A stretch of DNA of 64,000 bases from Kibdelosporangium philippinense. GTDB taxonomy: Bacteria; Actinomycetota; Actinomycetes; Mycobacteriales; Pseudonocardiaceae. The notes beneath the pieces are model-generated. The model saw nothing but the letters and a program-made list of their open reading frames with translations. It ran no database searches and had not been told where the DNA came from. The stretch covers positions 1,922,001 through 1,986,000 of the forward strand of contig NZ_JAJVCN010000002.1 in assembly GCF_021390435.2 (NCBI RefSeq), in the 5' to 3' direction. The position numbers and the translations under genes are program-made. This document shows positions 49,786 through 59,366 of the stretch, piece by piece (positions within the stretch are counted from its first letter, which is position 1; each line of letters opens with the position of its first letter).

Positions 49786-51936
49786 GTGGGAACGTTCATC
49801 CGGGACCCCTCCCGAAGGGGCACCGATAGGTTCCGGGGTGTGTTGAAGCGGAGCAGGCCGTTCGCTCTGGTCACCGTTCTCGTCGTGGGCGCCTTGGTTG
49901 CCGCGCTCACCGGCGCGGCGACGCCGTTGCCCGCCGGGCAGTTCGCGCTGTCCGGCCACTGGGTGTTCAACTCGGTTCTCCAGGTGGTCTTCCACATCGA
50001 CGGCGCGACGACGAACATCGACGCGCACGCCGACGTGAACGGCGAACCGGGCAGCCAGGTCGTGCAGAGCGACACCCACGGGTACGTCGTCGGACCGAGC
50101 GTGATCACCAGGTTCGACAAGGCAACGCTGACCACACTGGAGAGCATCAGCCCGCCTGCCAACGAACTTCCGGTGTTCATCGAGGTCGTCGGCGGGCCGT
50201 ATCTGGTGTACCGCAACGCGGGAAAGGTCGTCCGGCTGTCCGATCCGCCGACCATCGTGACCATCGGCGGCGCGGTCGGGACGCCGATCGTGACAACGGA
50301 CGGCACGATGTGGCTGCACCGCCAGGATGTCGGGCAGATCTGCACGATTGCCAAGAACGCCGACCGGATCGGCGGCTGCGCCGTCAGTGTCCCGCCTGGA
50401 CATCCCGGCGCCATGACCATTGTGGACGATAAACCGGCTTTTGTGGACATGTTCGCCGGGACGCTGCACGTGATCGACGGCGGCAAGCTTGGCGCGGGCG
50501 TGCCGATCGGCGTCCCGTTGTCGCCAAGTGCCAGGCCGGCGACGACAGAAGTCGGCGGCAAGATCGCGATCCTCGATCCGCAGAAGCAGACCCTCATCCT
50601 GGCGGACACCAAGAACCCGCCGGAGAAGGCGCTCACGGTCGCGCTGCCCGTCGGCGACTACGACGGCCCGATGTCCACGGGTGACGTGGTTGTCTTGGTA
50701 GACAGGCAAAGCGGCAACGTGTTGACCTACACCCCAGATGGCGCACGCAAGGACACCAAGCCGATCAAGCAGAAGGGCGGAACGCCAAGGCTCGCCCGTG
50801 GCGAGGACAACCGGGTGTACGTCGAAGACGCCGACGGCACACAGGTTGTGGTCGTAGCCAGGGACGGCGCCGTACGTGACGTGTCCACGGCGGAGCGCCC
50901 GGCACCACCCGACACCAAAGCTGACCGGCCGAACGCGGGCGGCTCGTCCGACATCCAAGTCCAAGCACCGGTGCCACCAAGGCAAACAACGACGAACACG
51001 CCACGTCCGCCCACAACGACGCCGCCTCCTGTGCCAGCGGGCCGTCCTGGTGTGCCGCTTTCGGTTACGGCGTCGGCTGGCAATGGTTCGGCGACCGTCA
51101 ATTGGGGTGCTGCACCCGACAACCGTGCCGACATCACGGCGTACCAGGTGACGTGGCGTGCGAGCACTGGGCAGACGGGCGCGATGACCGTAGGCGCCGG
51201 AGCACGGCGAGCGACCGTGAACGGCCTGACCAACGGCGTCAGCTACGTCATCACCGTCGCAGCCACGAACCGCATAGGCACTGGCGCAGGGGCGTCGGCC
51301 GCTGCTGTCACACCGCGGGCACCGGTCTCACCAGCCGATGCTCCTACCAACGCGAGAGCGAACTTCGATGAGAACGACCGGCCTACTCGGGACGTGACGG
51401 TCACCTGGGGCCAACCCGCGCTCAACGGCGGCACGTTGGTGCACTACCAAGTCACTGCCACCGGCCTCGGCACACGTCAGGTCACTGGAACCTCGACAAC
51501 GTACTCGCAAGTGCAGGCGACCAGCGTGATCACCTTCACGATCCGGGCGATCACAAGGACATCGGACGGGCAGCTCACCGGCGCGCCAGCCACCGCGGTG
51601 CATCGGGACAACCAAGCCCCGCCGCCGGGTGGTGGCACTCCCCGGATCCAGATCTCCCAGGGCACTGCGTCCAGTACCGACAACTGCCATCGGCCGAACT
51701 GCTTCTGGGTGAACACCAGACTGACCGGGTTCCAGCCGAATACGACATACCGGCTCACGCTGAGGTCGCGTGCCAACACCGGCGGAGTCGTCACCGAAAG
51801 CGCGCGGACGAACGCGAGCGGCACCTTGCAATACAACGAGTTGAACTACGACGTGCCAGGTCAGACCGTGTGGGTGACCACGCAGGGCCCGAACGGCCAG
51901 GTCAAATCGAACGAGATCACGTGGAGGGCTGGATGA
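49786..51936 (+). CDS. membrane-anchored beta-propeller-like protein with Fn3 domains
   Basis: A 716-residue envelope protein from GTG 49786, 3 bp after the kinase stop; GTG 49840 or TTG 49843, directly before the hydrophobic segment FALVTVLVVGALVAALTGA, are alternatives. After the membrane anchor, residues about 50-370 form repeated short beta segments like a propeller, then a Pro/Thr-rich linker, and two or three fibronectin type III domains (for example GVPLSVTASAGNGSATVNW and NARANFDENDRPTRDVTVTW) with a C-terminal Cys-containing domain. Fn3 proteins next to kinase, MoxR and DUF58 genes are known in actinobacteria, with unknown function. It overlaps the moxR start by 4 bp. Confidence 0.75.
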   Translation: MGTFIRDPSRRGTDRFRGVLKRSRPFALVTVLVVGALVAALTGAATPLPAGQFALSGHWVFNSVLQVVFHIDGATTNIDAHADVNGEPGSQVVQSDTHGYVVGPSVITRFDKATLTTLESISPPANELPVFIEVVGGPYLVYRNAGKVVRLSDPPTIVTIGGAVGTPIVTTDGTMWLHRQDVGQICTIAKNADRIGGCAVSVPPGHPGAMTIVDDKPAFVDMFAGTLHVIDGGKLGAGVPIGVPLSPSARPATTEVGGKIAILDPQKQTLILADTKNPPEKALTVALPVGDYDGPMSTGDVVVLVDRQSGNVLTYTPDGARKDTKPIKQKGGTPRLARGEDNRVYVEDADGTQVVVVARDGAVRDVSTAERPAPPDTKADRPNAGGSSDIQVQAPVPPRQTTTNTPRPPTTTPPPVPAGRPGVPLSVTASAGNGSATVNWGAAPDNRADITAYQVTWRASTGQTGAMTVGAGARRATVNGLTNGVSYVITVAATNRIGTGAGASAAAVTPRAPVSPADAPTNARANFDENDRPTRDVTVTWGQPALNGGTLVHYQVTATGLGTRQVTGTSTTYSQVQATSVITFTIRAITRTSDGQLTGAPATAVHRDNQAPPPGGGTPRIQISQGTASSTDNCHRPNCFWVNTRLTGFQPNTTYRLTLRSRANTGGVVTESARTNASGTLQYNELNYDVPGQTVWVTTQGPNGQVKSNEITWRAG

Positions 51937-52883
51937 GCGTGTCGGCAGGCGAGGTCTACGCGCGGATCTCGGACAACGTGCAGCGCGTGCTGCGCGGCAA
52001 ACCGCAGGTCGTGCGGCTTGCCGTCGCCGCGCTGCTCGCCGAGGGACACCTGCTGATCGAAGACGTCCCCGGCCTCGGCAAAACGACCCTCGCCCGGTGC
52101 CTTTCGCGCAGCATCAACGGAACCTGGAGCCGCATCCAGTTCACGCCGGACCTGCTGCCGGGTGACATCACTGGCGTGCAGGTCTTTCACCAGAACGACG
52201 GCAAGTTCGCGTTCCACCCCGGCGGAGTGTTCGCCAACATCGTCCTGGCCGACGAGATCAACCGTGGTACGCCGAAAACCCAGTCCGCGCTGCTGGAGGT
52301 CATGTCCGAGCGGCGGGTCACGGTCGACTCGGTCCGCCACGAGGTCCCGCGGCCGTTCCTGGTGATCGCCACACAGAACCCGATCGAGATGGCCGGAACG
52401 TACCGGTTGCCTGAAGCACAGCTCGACCGGTTCCTGATGCGCCTGCAGATCGGCTACCCGGACCTGAAGTCCGAGGTCATGGTCATTCTGAGCGACTGCG
52501 CGGGCGTCGACCCTGACGAACTCCCCGCTGTGGTGGACATTCCGACGTTGCAAGCGGCTGTTGCCGAGGTGCGGTCGGCTCGCGTGCACACAGCTGTTGT
52601 GGAGTACGCGGCCACGATCGCCGCGGCAACCCGTCAGCACGGGGATTTGCGTTACGGCGCAAGCCCTCGCGGCAGCATCGCGCTTGTCCGTGCCGCACAG
52701 GCGGTTGCGGCGACTTATGGGCGCCCGTTCGTGACGGTCGATGACATCAAGGAAGTCGCGCATCCTGTGCTTGACCATCGGCTGATCCTCACGCCGGATG
52801 CGGAGTTGCGGCAGCGGCGGCCGGAGGACATCGTCGGCGAGCTGCTCAACGAGATTCCCGTTCCTGTGGTGACAGGGGCCTGA
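51933..52883 (+). CDS. MoxR-family AAA+ ATPase
   Basis: A 316-residue AAA+ ATPase. ATG 51933 overlaps the preceding stop (ATGA). Walker A is EDVPGLGKTTL (about 43-53), Walker B IVLADEINRGTPKTQ (about 101-115), and sensor 1 is FLVIATQNPIEMAGTYRLPE. MoxR proteins act as chaperones in maturation of protein complexes, usually together with DUF58 and von Willebrand proteins. Downstream are DUF58 and a transglutaminase-fold protein, the standard trio. Confidence 0.9.
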   Translation: MSVSAGEVYARISDNVQRVLRGKPQVVRLAVAALLAEGHLLIEDVPGLGKTTLARCLSRSINGTWSRIQFTPDLLPGDITGVQVFHQNDGKFAFHPGGVFANIVLADEINRGTPKTQSALLEVMSERRVTVDSVRHEVPRPFLVIATQNPIEMAGTYRLPEAQLDRFLMRLQIGYPDLKSEVMVILSDCAGVDPDELPAVVDIPTLQAAVAEVRSARVHTAVVEYAATIAAATRQHGDLRYGASPRGSIALVRAAQAVAATYGRPFVTVDDIKEVAHPVLDHRLILTPDAELRQRRPEDIVGELLNEIPVPVVTGA

Positions 52884-52885
52884 GT

Positions 52886-54022
52886 ATGCGGCTGACCTGG
52901 CGTGGCATCGTCACTCTCGTCGCTGCGGTGGTTTTGATCGCCGCGGGCGTGTTCGCGGGTTATGCGTTGCTGATTGCCTTGGGTGCGATCGCGATCGGTG
53001 CGGTTGTGGCCGCGCTTGCCGTTGCTGGTCGCAAACCTCGGGTCGAGGTGGCCAGGGACGTGTACCCGGACCGGGTTGAGCGCGGTAGCCGTGCTGGTCT
53101 GACCCTTCGCGTGTATAACCCAGGAACACGGCGGCAGCCTGGGTTCACGGCTGTGGATCGCTTGGGCGCCAGTACTTTGAAGGTTGCTGTACGTTCGTTG
53201 GCACCCAATTCGGAACAGTCCTATTTGAACGAATTGCCCACGTGGGAACGTGGTCGACATGAAGTCGGTCCGTTGACCTTGCGACGCAGCGATGCCTTGG
53301 GGCTTGGGCAAAGCGAGTTGTTCGTCGGGACGACGGCAACGATTTGGGTTTACCCTCGGACTCATCCGGTCCGTGCTGTCGCCAGTGGACTTCCGTTGCA
53401 CCATCATGAAGGTGCCGCCAATGAGAACTCGCCGCGTGGATCGCTGGACATTCGGGAAGTGCGGGAGTATGTGCCTGGCGACGAGGTCCGGCACCTGCAC
53501 TGGAAAGCGACCGCGCGCACCGGGCAGCTGATGATCAGGGATTACGCCGACCCGCAGCAGCCGCAGTTCACGGTGCTGCTGGACAACCGTCAGGTGATCC
53601 CGGCGGCGCCCGAGTTCGAGGAGGCTGTGGAAGTCGCGGCCTCGCTGGTAGTCGCGGCGGCGAAAGCGGACAGCCGGTGCCAACTGGTCACTTCCGGCGG
53701 GCTTGACATCGTGACCACTCCTGGCGCCTCGGCTGTCCAGCGGTTGCTGGACGAGCTCTGCGTGCTGGAACGGGCTGAGAACACGGATCTTCCACTCGTG
53801 CCTAGGGCCTTGGCGCAGTCCTGGGGTGGTCAGTTCGTTGTGATTTCCTCGGCCGTGAGTGCTGCTGATCAGGCTGCTTTGGCGATGTTGCGGGCACGGT
53901 ACGCGGACCTTGTCGTGATCAACTTGGGTCGTCCGGCTGTGGTTGTCCCCGGGGCCAAGATCCTGAAGCCCGCGAATGCCGTCGACGCGACCAGGCAATG
54001 GCAGTCGGTGATCGCGCGATGA
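52886..54022 (+). CDS. DUF58 membrane protein
   Basis: A 378-residue DUF58 protein, 2 bp after moxR. Two membrane helices at the N-terminus (VTLVAAVVLIAAGVFAGYALL and an adjacent ALGAIAIGAVVAALAV). The family signature is DIREVREYVPGDEVRHLHW followed by TARTGQLMIRDYADPQ (about 188-222), located after a region like a von Willebrand fold. DUF58 proteins are usual MoxR partners with no defined reaction. Its end overlaps the next gene by 4 bp. Confidence 0.9.
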   Translation: MRLTWRGIVTLVAAVVLIAAGVFAGYALLIALGAIAIGAVVAALAVAGRKPRVEVARDVYPDRVERGSRAGLTLRVYNPGTRRQPGFTAVDRLGASTLKVAVRSLAPNSEQSYLNELPTWERGRHEVGPLTLRRSDALGLGQSELFVGTTATIWVYPRTHPVRAVASGLPLHHHEGAANENSPRGSLDIREVREYVPGDEVRHLHWKATARTGQLMIRDYADPQQPQFTVLLDNRQVIPAAPEFEEAVEVAASLVVAAAKADSRCQLVTSGGLDIVTTPGASAVQRLLDELCVLERAENTDLPLVPRALAQSWGGQFVVISSAVSAADQAALAMLRARYADLVVINLGRPAVVVPGAKILKPANAVDATRQWQSVIAR

Positions 54023-56076
54023 AACGGGTTTTTGCCGTGAAGGCCACCTTCGCGGAGTCTGACGCACCAAAAGCGGCCCTCGCGAGGCTTCGGGCTCTGT
54101 GGATCGTGTTGGCCTCGGCGATTGCCGGGCTGTTGTTCGCGCCAGTCTTCGGTTTGCGGCCCCTGCTGCTTCCGATCGCTGTTGTCCTGGTGGCTTGCTA
54201 TGGTGCGGTCGAACTGTGTATTCAGGTCAAGGTGCTTCAACCGTGGCGGCCGCTGACCATGGCCGTTCTCGGGCTGTTTGCCTTGAGTGTCACCATGTTC
54301 GGATCTGTGGACGTAACCGCTCTTGCGGCCGGTGTGACGGATTCGTGGCAGCTCACGTTGCAGTCGACCTGGCCTGTGCGGCCTGACGCCGAGCTGATGT
54401 TCTTCGTGCCGCTGCTGGTTTTGCTCGCGGCTGTGATCGGGATCGAACTATTGCGCTGGCCCGCGGTGGCTTTGGTACCTGCCGTCGCGGTCCTTGTGCT
54501 CAGTCAAGCCTTCGTGGCATTGACCGGAGTCACGGCTGTCCTTGCCGCGCTTGGGTTTGCTGTTGTGGCTGCTGGGTTGTACATGCCTGTGCGTCCTGGG
54601 CTGGTGCTGATTCCCACGGTCGTCCTCGGCCTTGTGGGCGCGGCCGTGGTTACTGTTGTGGACACTGGTGAGCCGTATTCGTTGCAGCAGAGTGATGTCG
54701 CGCAGGTGCCGTTGCCGCGAACCATCAGTCCGCTGACCGAGGTTGCCGCGAGACTGTCCAACCCAGAGACTCCGGTGTTCAGCTACACCACCACCGGGCC
54801 CGTTGACCGGTGGCGGTTGGTCGTGCTGAACCAGTTCAACGGGGTCTCCTGGGAGCCTGATGACAACTACCGCAGGCTTGGGTCGCAGGTGGGACCGTCC
54901 ACTGGTGCGCAGGTCCGTGAGTACACGGCGAAGATCAAGGCACCAGAAGGGCAATGGTTGCCCAGCCAGTCGATGCCTGCTTCGGTCACGGGCACGGCAC
55001 CGCTCATCGACCAGTCGACCGGCGCTTTGCTTGTGCGTGAACGGAAAGGCGCCTTGCAGTACGACCTGAGCTGGTGGGAGCCGCAGGTCGACGACGACCT
55101 GTCCGGTGCCGCACTGTCCTCTTCGGAAACTCCTGGCCCGGTTGGCGAAATCCCGCCGGGGATTGAGGACTTGGCGCGTAAGGCGACTGGAGGAGGGCGG
55201 CCTTCGTTCCGGACAGCCTTGGTTTTGGAGCAGTACCTGCGCGGCAACTACAACGTGGCGACGGGTACGGAACTTCCGACTGGCAGTGGATGGCCGCAGT
55301 TGCGGGAGTTTTTGTTGGAGAGTAAGCGAGGCACGAGCGAGCAGTTCGCTGCTTCGTACGTGGCTTTGGCGAGGATCGTCGGCATCCCGGTGCGGCTCGC
55401 CGTGGGATACCGGGCTCCGCAAGCTCCTGCTGGCGCCGAGACTGTGGTGCACAATCGCGATGTCCTTGCGTGGCCAGAGATCGCGGTCGCTGGAATTGGT
55501 TGGGTGCCGCTTGACCCGGTTGGTGGCGCCGCCGGTGCGGGACCCGCGCCGTCACGGTTGGCACAGATCACCGCGAAGGCACGGGCCGACCTGCCGCCGC
55601 CGAGCCAGTTGCCGGAGCAACCTTTGCCTCCCCGGCCGCCGGAGGACGAGCCAGGCGGGTCGATCAACATCTGGTTCATTGCGCTGGCCGTGCTTGTCGC
55701 GCTTGCTGTTTTGCTTGTCCTCGCGATACTGGCGATTCCGCTGGGGAAAGCGATCCGGACCCTGCGTCGCAAACGTCAGACCGGGGCGAATGGTGTGGTG
55801 GCCGCGTGGTGGGAGGCCAGGGATCTGCTGCGCGCTTACGGAACGCGCGTGACGCCCGGCATGACCGCGCGCGATCTGGCTCGTGCGTCCACTGATGGGT
55901 CTATTGTGGATAGTTTGACCGGGTTGGCGACGCAGATGGATGTCGCTATGTGGTCGGGTATGGGCACGAATGACAGCCTGGTTGCCGAGGCGTGGACTTC
56001 GGTCAACCGGATCCGCAAGTCTTTGGCTGGACGGCCGTTGGCTGAGAGGTTCCGGGCGGTGTTCGCGATCAGATGA
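54019..56076 (+). CDS. transglutaminase-fold membrane protein (TgpA/DUF3488 type) with altered active site
   Basis: A 685-residue protein from ATG 54019. Residues about 30-205 hold several membrane helices of the DUF3488 domain. The external part contains the transglutaminase-like core around 430-520, and a final membrane helix (IWFIALAVLVALAVLLVLAIL) precedes a cytosolic DUF4129-like tail. In active enzymes the core reads G-x-C-x-x-F-A and D-x-H-A-W; here it reads GTSEQFA and DVLAWPE, so both Cys and His are replaced (by Ser and Leu). It is likely a scaffold or binding module. It is the third member of the MoxR-DUF58 set and overlaps the pseudokinase gene. Confidence 0.85.
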   Translation: MKRVFAVKATFAESDAPKAALARLRALWIVLASAIAGLLFAPVFGLRPLLLPIAVVLVACYGAVELCIQVKVLQPWRPLTMAVLGLFALSVTMFGSVDVTALAAGVTDSWQLTLQSTWPVRPDAELMFFVPLLVLLAAVIGIELLRWPAVALVPAVAVLVLSQAFVALTGVTAVLAALGFAVVAAGLYMPVRPGLVLIPTVVLGLVGAAVVTVVDTGEPYSLQQSDVAQVPLPRTISPLTEVAARLSNPETPVFSYTTTGPVDRWRLVVLNQFNGVSWEPDDNYRRLGSQVGPSTGAQVREYTAKIKAPEGQWLPSQSMPASVTGTAPLIDQSTGALLVRERKGALQYDLSWWEPQVDDDLSGAALSSSETPGPVGEIPPGIEDLARKATGGGRPSFRTALVLEQYLRGNYNVATGTELPTGSGWPQLREFLLESKRGTSEQFAASYVALARIVGIPVRLAVGYRAPQAPAGAETVVHNRDVLAWPEIAVAGIGWVPLDPVGGAAGAGPAPSRLAQITAKARADLPPPSQLPEQPLPPRPPEDEPGGSINIWFIALAVLVALAVLLVLAILAIPLGKAIRTLRRKRQTGANGVVAAWWEARDLLRAYGTRVTPGMTARDLARASTDGSIVDSLTGLATQMDVAMWSGMGTNDSLVAEAWTSVNRIRKSLAGRPLAERFRAVFAIR

Positions 56077-57254
56077 CGCACACACTGCTTGGCCGTGGCC
56101 CGGTCGCCGCCGTGTACGCCACCACCGCCTCGGGACAGCCCGTGGCGGTGAAGGTGTTTCCCGGCAAGTTCGACCGCAAGACGCTTACGTTGATCGAGCG
56201 TGAACGCCTCAAGCTCGTGAAACTCGCTGGCACGCTGCCGATTCTGCCGATCGAGGCGATTGGCCAGTGGGAAGGCAAGCACGCGCTGCGAATGGAACTG
56301 TGCTCCGAGTCGTTGAGTGGGCGCGTGCAGCGTAGTGGCGCGCTTGATGTCGAGGATGTCGTGGAACTGGGCTACGGCATGGCTTCCGCGCTCGCCGCCG
56401 CTCATTCGGTTGGGATCCTGCACGGCGGTGTCAGCCCGCATAACGTTCTGTACCGGGCCTTTGGGCCGCCGGTTCTTTCGGATTTCGGCGTCGCGATCCG
56501 ACAGTCTTTTCGCCGTAACCCGTTGCACGCCATCGAATGTATCCCGCCGGAGACCCTGCGGTCCGGTGTGATCGATCAACGCACGGATGTCTATGGCCTC
56601 GGTGCGGTGCTGCATTTCGCGTTGACCGGGCAGTCGCCGCATCCGAGCCGGATCGGTGAACAGCCGGGGGAGCGCGTGCTGCGCGTGCTCGGCGATCCTG
56701 TTCCGGCCATCAGCAGGCCTGATGTCCCGATTGAACTGTCCACAATGGTTGCCAGGATGCTGACGCCGGAAGCCGAACGCCGTCCGGATACGGCCACGTG
56801 GGCAATGGAACGTCTCGGCAAGATGCTGCCTCGGCCCGTGCCGCACATCGCTTTGCCACAGGCTCGTCGGCGGTCCAAGGTTCCGTATTTCGTCGCTGGC
56901 GGTTTGGTGGCTGCCGGTTTGGCTGTTGCGCCGTTCCTGTGGCCGTCTTCTTCGCAAACCGACCCACCTGCCACTGTACCGCCGCCTCCGTTGGTCACTT
57001 TGGATCTGGCGGAACCGGTGGATCAGGGCGATCACGTCCTGCTGAAATGGGCGAGCTCCCAGCCGCTCGACAGTGTCGTCGTGGTCACCCCGGACGGCGG
57101 CGGCCAGCAGTTCGTCAACGCTGAGCGCGGGACGTCGATCCGCGTGCCGGTCAAACCGGCCGGTGGATATTGCTTCCAGGTCCGTGGGACGAACGCGTCG
57201 CAGATTTATTTGAGCCAGTCGAAACCGGTCAGAGGGGCGGTGTGCCAGAGGTGA
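56073..57254 (+). CDS. membrane pseudokinase
   Basis: A 393-residue kinase-like protein from ATG 56073, overlapping the previous stop. The fold is recognisable: GRGPVAAVYA glycine loop, the Lys in VAVKVF (about 26), ILHGGVSPHNVLY where active kinases have HRDVKPxN (about 116-124), and SDFGVAI (about 136). The catalytic Asp and Lys of the loop are Gly and Ser, so phosphotransfer is unlikely although ATP binding may persist. A transmembrane helix near 276 (VPYFVAGGLVAAGLAVAPFLW) is followed by a small external Fn3-like domain. It may regulate the intact kinase encoded at 48166, in the same locus. Confidence 0.8.
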   Translation: MTHTLLGRGPVAAVYATTASGQPVAVKVFPGKFDRKTLTLIERERLKLVKLAGTLPILPIEAIGQWEGKHALRMELCSESLSGRVQRSGALDVEDVVELGYGMASALAAAHSVGILHGGVSPHNVLYRAFGPPVLSDFGVAIRQSFRRNPLHAIECIPPETLRSGVIDQRTDVYGLGAVLHFALTGQSPHPSRIGEQPGERVLRVLGDPVPAISRPDVPIELSTMVARMLTPEAERRPDTATWAMERLGKMLPRPVPHIALPQARRRSKVPYFVAGGLVAAGLAVAPFLWPSSSQTDPPATVPPPPLVTLDLAEPVDQGDHVLLKWASSQPLDSVVVVTPDGGGQQFVNAERGTSIRVPVKPAGGYCFQVRGTNASQIYLSQSKPVRGAVCQR

Positions 57255-57256
57255 AC

Positions 57257-58045
57257 ATGAACCCAGAATTGAGGTATGCGGGCGGATTGCTGTTGCCACA
57301 AGGACATGACAGCCTCGCCCACGGCGTGCCAAGAGCGCTGTCCGGATCCGTGCACGCATTGGCACTGGGCGGCGGATACTCGGTCGGCCCGTCCGAAGGC
57401 CGAATCGTCTACTTCGGACGTAACCGCCCAGAGGTGCATATCTGCATTGGCGAGGACGACCGCCAAGTCAGCCGCAGACACGGTGAACTGAGGCACTGGC
57501 AAGGCCGTTGGTGGCTACGGAACACCGGCCGCCGCCCAATCAGACTCCCGCGTTCCCAATGGCTTTTCGCCGACGAAGAAGCCATCCCGTTGGCCGAAGG
57601 CTACACACCGCTGCACGTCCCCGGCTCCCGCGAACGCGAGCACCTGCTCGAAGTCTTCGTGACCGGAGCGGACGGCAACAAACCAGGGTCGAAACACACC
57701 GAGCAGACCGACATGCCCCGCCGCTATGCGATGAGTGACGAGGAAAAGATGGTTCTGGTCGTGCTCGGCCAGCGATACCTGTTGCACGATCCCGGCGCCC
57801 GCCCGCTGACCTGGCAGCAGGCCGCAGACCAATTGGCCGAACTACGCCCGGAGGTCGCGTGGACGGCCAAGAAGGTCGAGCACCGCGTGAAGACCGTGCG
57901 TGAACGCCTGTCGGCCGACGGCGTGCCCGGCCTGACCCGGGAGGAAGTCGGCGAACCGGTTGGCAACGCCCTTAACGACAATTTGCTTCGGGAGTTGCTG
58001 CGATCGACGACCCTCGTACCCAAGGATCTAGTTTTGCTTGACTGA
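57257..58045 (+). CDS. FHA-domain protein
   Basis: A 262-residue protein. ATG 57257 has GAGGTGAAC just upstream; GTG 57242 and 57251 in the same frame are alternatives. An FHA domain (about 45-120) shows YFGRNRPEVHICIGEDDRQVSRRHGELRHW, cited here by its key GR and S-R-R-H residues. Such domains bind phosphothreonine, in keeping with the kinase in the locus. The C-terminal part (about 160-262) is helical, with WQQAADQLAELRPEVAWTAK and VEHRVKTVRERL, resembling a wHTH. Thus it may link phosphorylation to transcription. Its end overlaps the GNAT gene by 18 bp. Confidence 0.8.
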   Translation: MNPELRYAGGLLLPQGHDSLAHGVPRALSGSVHALALGGGYSVGPSEGRIVYFGRNRPEVHICIGEDDRQVSRRHGELRHWQGRWWLRNTGRRPIRLPRSQWLFADEEAIPLAEGYTPLHVPGSREREHLLEVFVTGADGNKPGSKHTEQTDMPRRYAMSDEEKMVLVVLGQRYLLHDPGARPLTWQQAADQLAELRPEVAWTAKKVEHRVKTVRERLSADGVPGLTREEVGEPVGNALNDNLLRELLRSTTLVPKDLVLLD

Positions 58046-58504
58046 CTTGACGTACCGGTTGGCCGGAACGTGCATGCCAACCGCTTGGTGATCGAAAGGT
58101 CCTTCGTCCACCCAGCCGTTACGCTCGTAGAACTTGCGGGCCCGGGTGTTTCCTGGGACGACCGCGAGCCATGCGCGGTCGTGCCCGTTCCTGGCGACCT
58201 GGTTCTCTGCCTCTTTGATGAGCAACGCGGCCACACCGCTGCCTCGGTGTTCAGCGGAGACGTAGACCTGCTCGACCTCGTCGCCGACAACCATGACGAA
58301 CCCGGCGACGGCACCGCCCACGATGGCCACCGTCGTGTCCTCGACCCGCTTCGGCGCCCGCTGCCAGAAGGACTCCTTGGTCCGCGCTGCCGTGAGTGCG
58401 TCGGGCACGTTGCCCAGGTGCCCGTCTTGCCAGCCCTGGTACCAGATCGCCGCGACCTTTGGCGCGTCTTCGGCCGTGGCCGGTCTTACGTCGACATTCC
58501 CCAT
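58028..58504 (-). CDS. GNAT-family N-acetyltransferase
   Basis: A 158-residue GNAT enzyme. ATG 58504 is chosen; a longer frame to 58558 lacks similarity. It starts VDVRPATAEDAPKVAAIW, has the acetyl-CoA loop VYVSAEHRGSGVAALLIKEAE (Q/R-x-x-G-x-G/A type) and WLAVVPGNTRARKFYERNGWVDEG, the typical C-terminal strand and helix. It transfers acetyl from CoA to an amine. Substrate unknown. It converges on the FHA gene and its 5' side faces the membrane protein gene. Confidence 0.85.
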   Translation of the reverse strand: MGNVDVRPATAEDAPKVAAIWYQGWQDGHLGNVPDALTAARTKESFWQRAPKRVEDTTVAIVGGAVAGFVMVVGDEVEQVYVSAEHRGSGVAALLIKEAENQVARNGHDRAWLAVVPGNTRARKFYERNGWVDEGPFDHQAVGMHVPANRYVKSVKQN

Positions 58505-58601
58505 GCACCGCAGTATGCATGCCCGGGTCGTGCGATTCGCATAGTTCGGTGATGACATCGTGCGGGTTCTTGTTGCGCGGCCATGGCTGCACGCTCAGTG
58601 C

Positions 58602-59366
58602 ATGATGATGCTGACAGTCAATCGCCGGTTTGCCCGGCACTACGTGGAAATGCTTGCGGCGATGGTCGCGGGCATGCTGCTGTTCGGTCCATTGTGGCCC
58701 TCGGTGCCAGGTCCGGACGTTCAAGCTTTGGTGATGGCCACGAATATGACCCTCGGTATGGGGATCTGGATGCGAATCCGTGACCATAGCTGGCGGGCCA
58801 TAGCGGAAATGGGCGCGGCGATGTACGTACCGTTCCTGCTGTTGCTCGGTCCTTTCTGGCTAGGGCTCCTTTCAGCCGATGTCCTGATGATTGGCGGGCA
58901 CGTGCTGATGCTGCCTTTCATGCTCGGACTAATGCTGCTGCGGCGCGACGAGTACAGCCACCATCGGAACCATGTTGCCAAGGGGTTCTGGCAGGAACGC
59001 TGGCCGACATGGCTGGCATTGCTGGCCACGATCGACAACTGGGTCCGGCCGATGTATCCGCCTGCGGTCGTGATGATGATCCTGCCGACGGCATATCTGG
59101 TGATCGGGGCCTTTCGCAAGCGTTTGCGCGAACCTGGCGTGCTGTCCCTTCAACTCGGCCAATTCGCGGCCTACCTGGTGCTTGTGGGCCTCGCCCTCTC
59201 GGTGCCGGAGGAGGTTGCGAAGTACCTGATCGGCGCGGGTTGGCTGGCGCACGGGATCTGGGATTACTTCCATCACCGCTACGACAAGGTCGTGCCGCGG
59301 GCGTTCTCTGAATGGTGTGGTGTGGTGGATGTGGTTATCGGGATCACGATCATCTTGTTGGCATGA
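58602..59366 (+). CDS. polytopic membrane protein of unknown function
   Basis: ATG 58602 is the first of three consecutive Met codons and directly precedes RRFARHYVEMLAAMVAGMLLF; an in-frame start at 58560 has no membrane-protein features. The 254-residue protein has seven or so hydrophobic segments in two groups, separated by a His/Arg-rich loop RRDEYSHHRNHVA. A second HHRYDKVVPRAFSEWCG loop lies near the end. The two His-rich cytosolic loops suggest metal or haem association. No family name is known to me. Tail-to-tail overlap (17 bp) with the SDR gene. Confidence 0.6.
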   Translation: MMMLTVNRRFARHYVEMLAAMVAGMLLFGPLWPSVPGPDVQALVMATNMTLGMGIWMRIRDHSWRAIAEMGAAMYVPFLLLLGPFWLGLLSADVLMIGGHVLMLPFMLGLMLLRRDEYSHHRNHVAKGFWQERWPTWLALLATIDNWVRPMYPPAVVMMILPTAYLVIGAFRKRLREPGVLSLQLGQFAAYLVLVGLALSVPEEVAKYLIGAGWLAHGIWDYFHHRYDKVVPRAFSEWCGVVDVVIGITIILLA

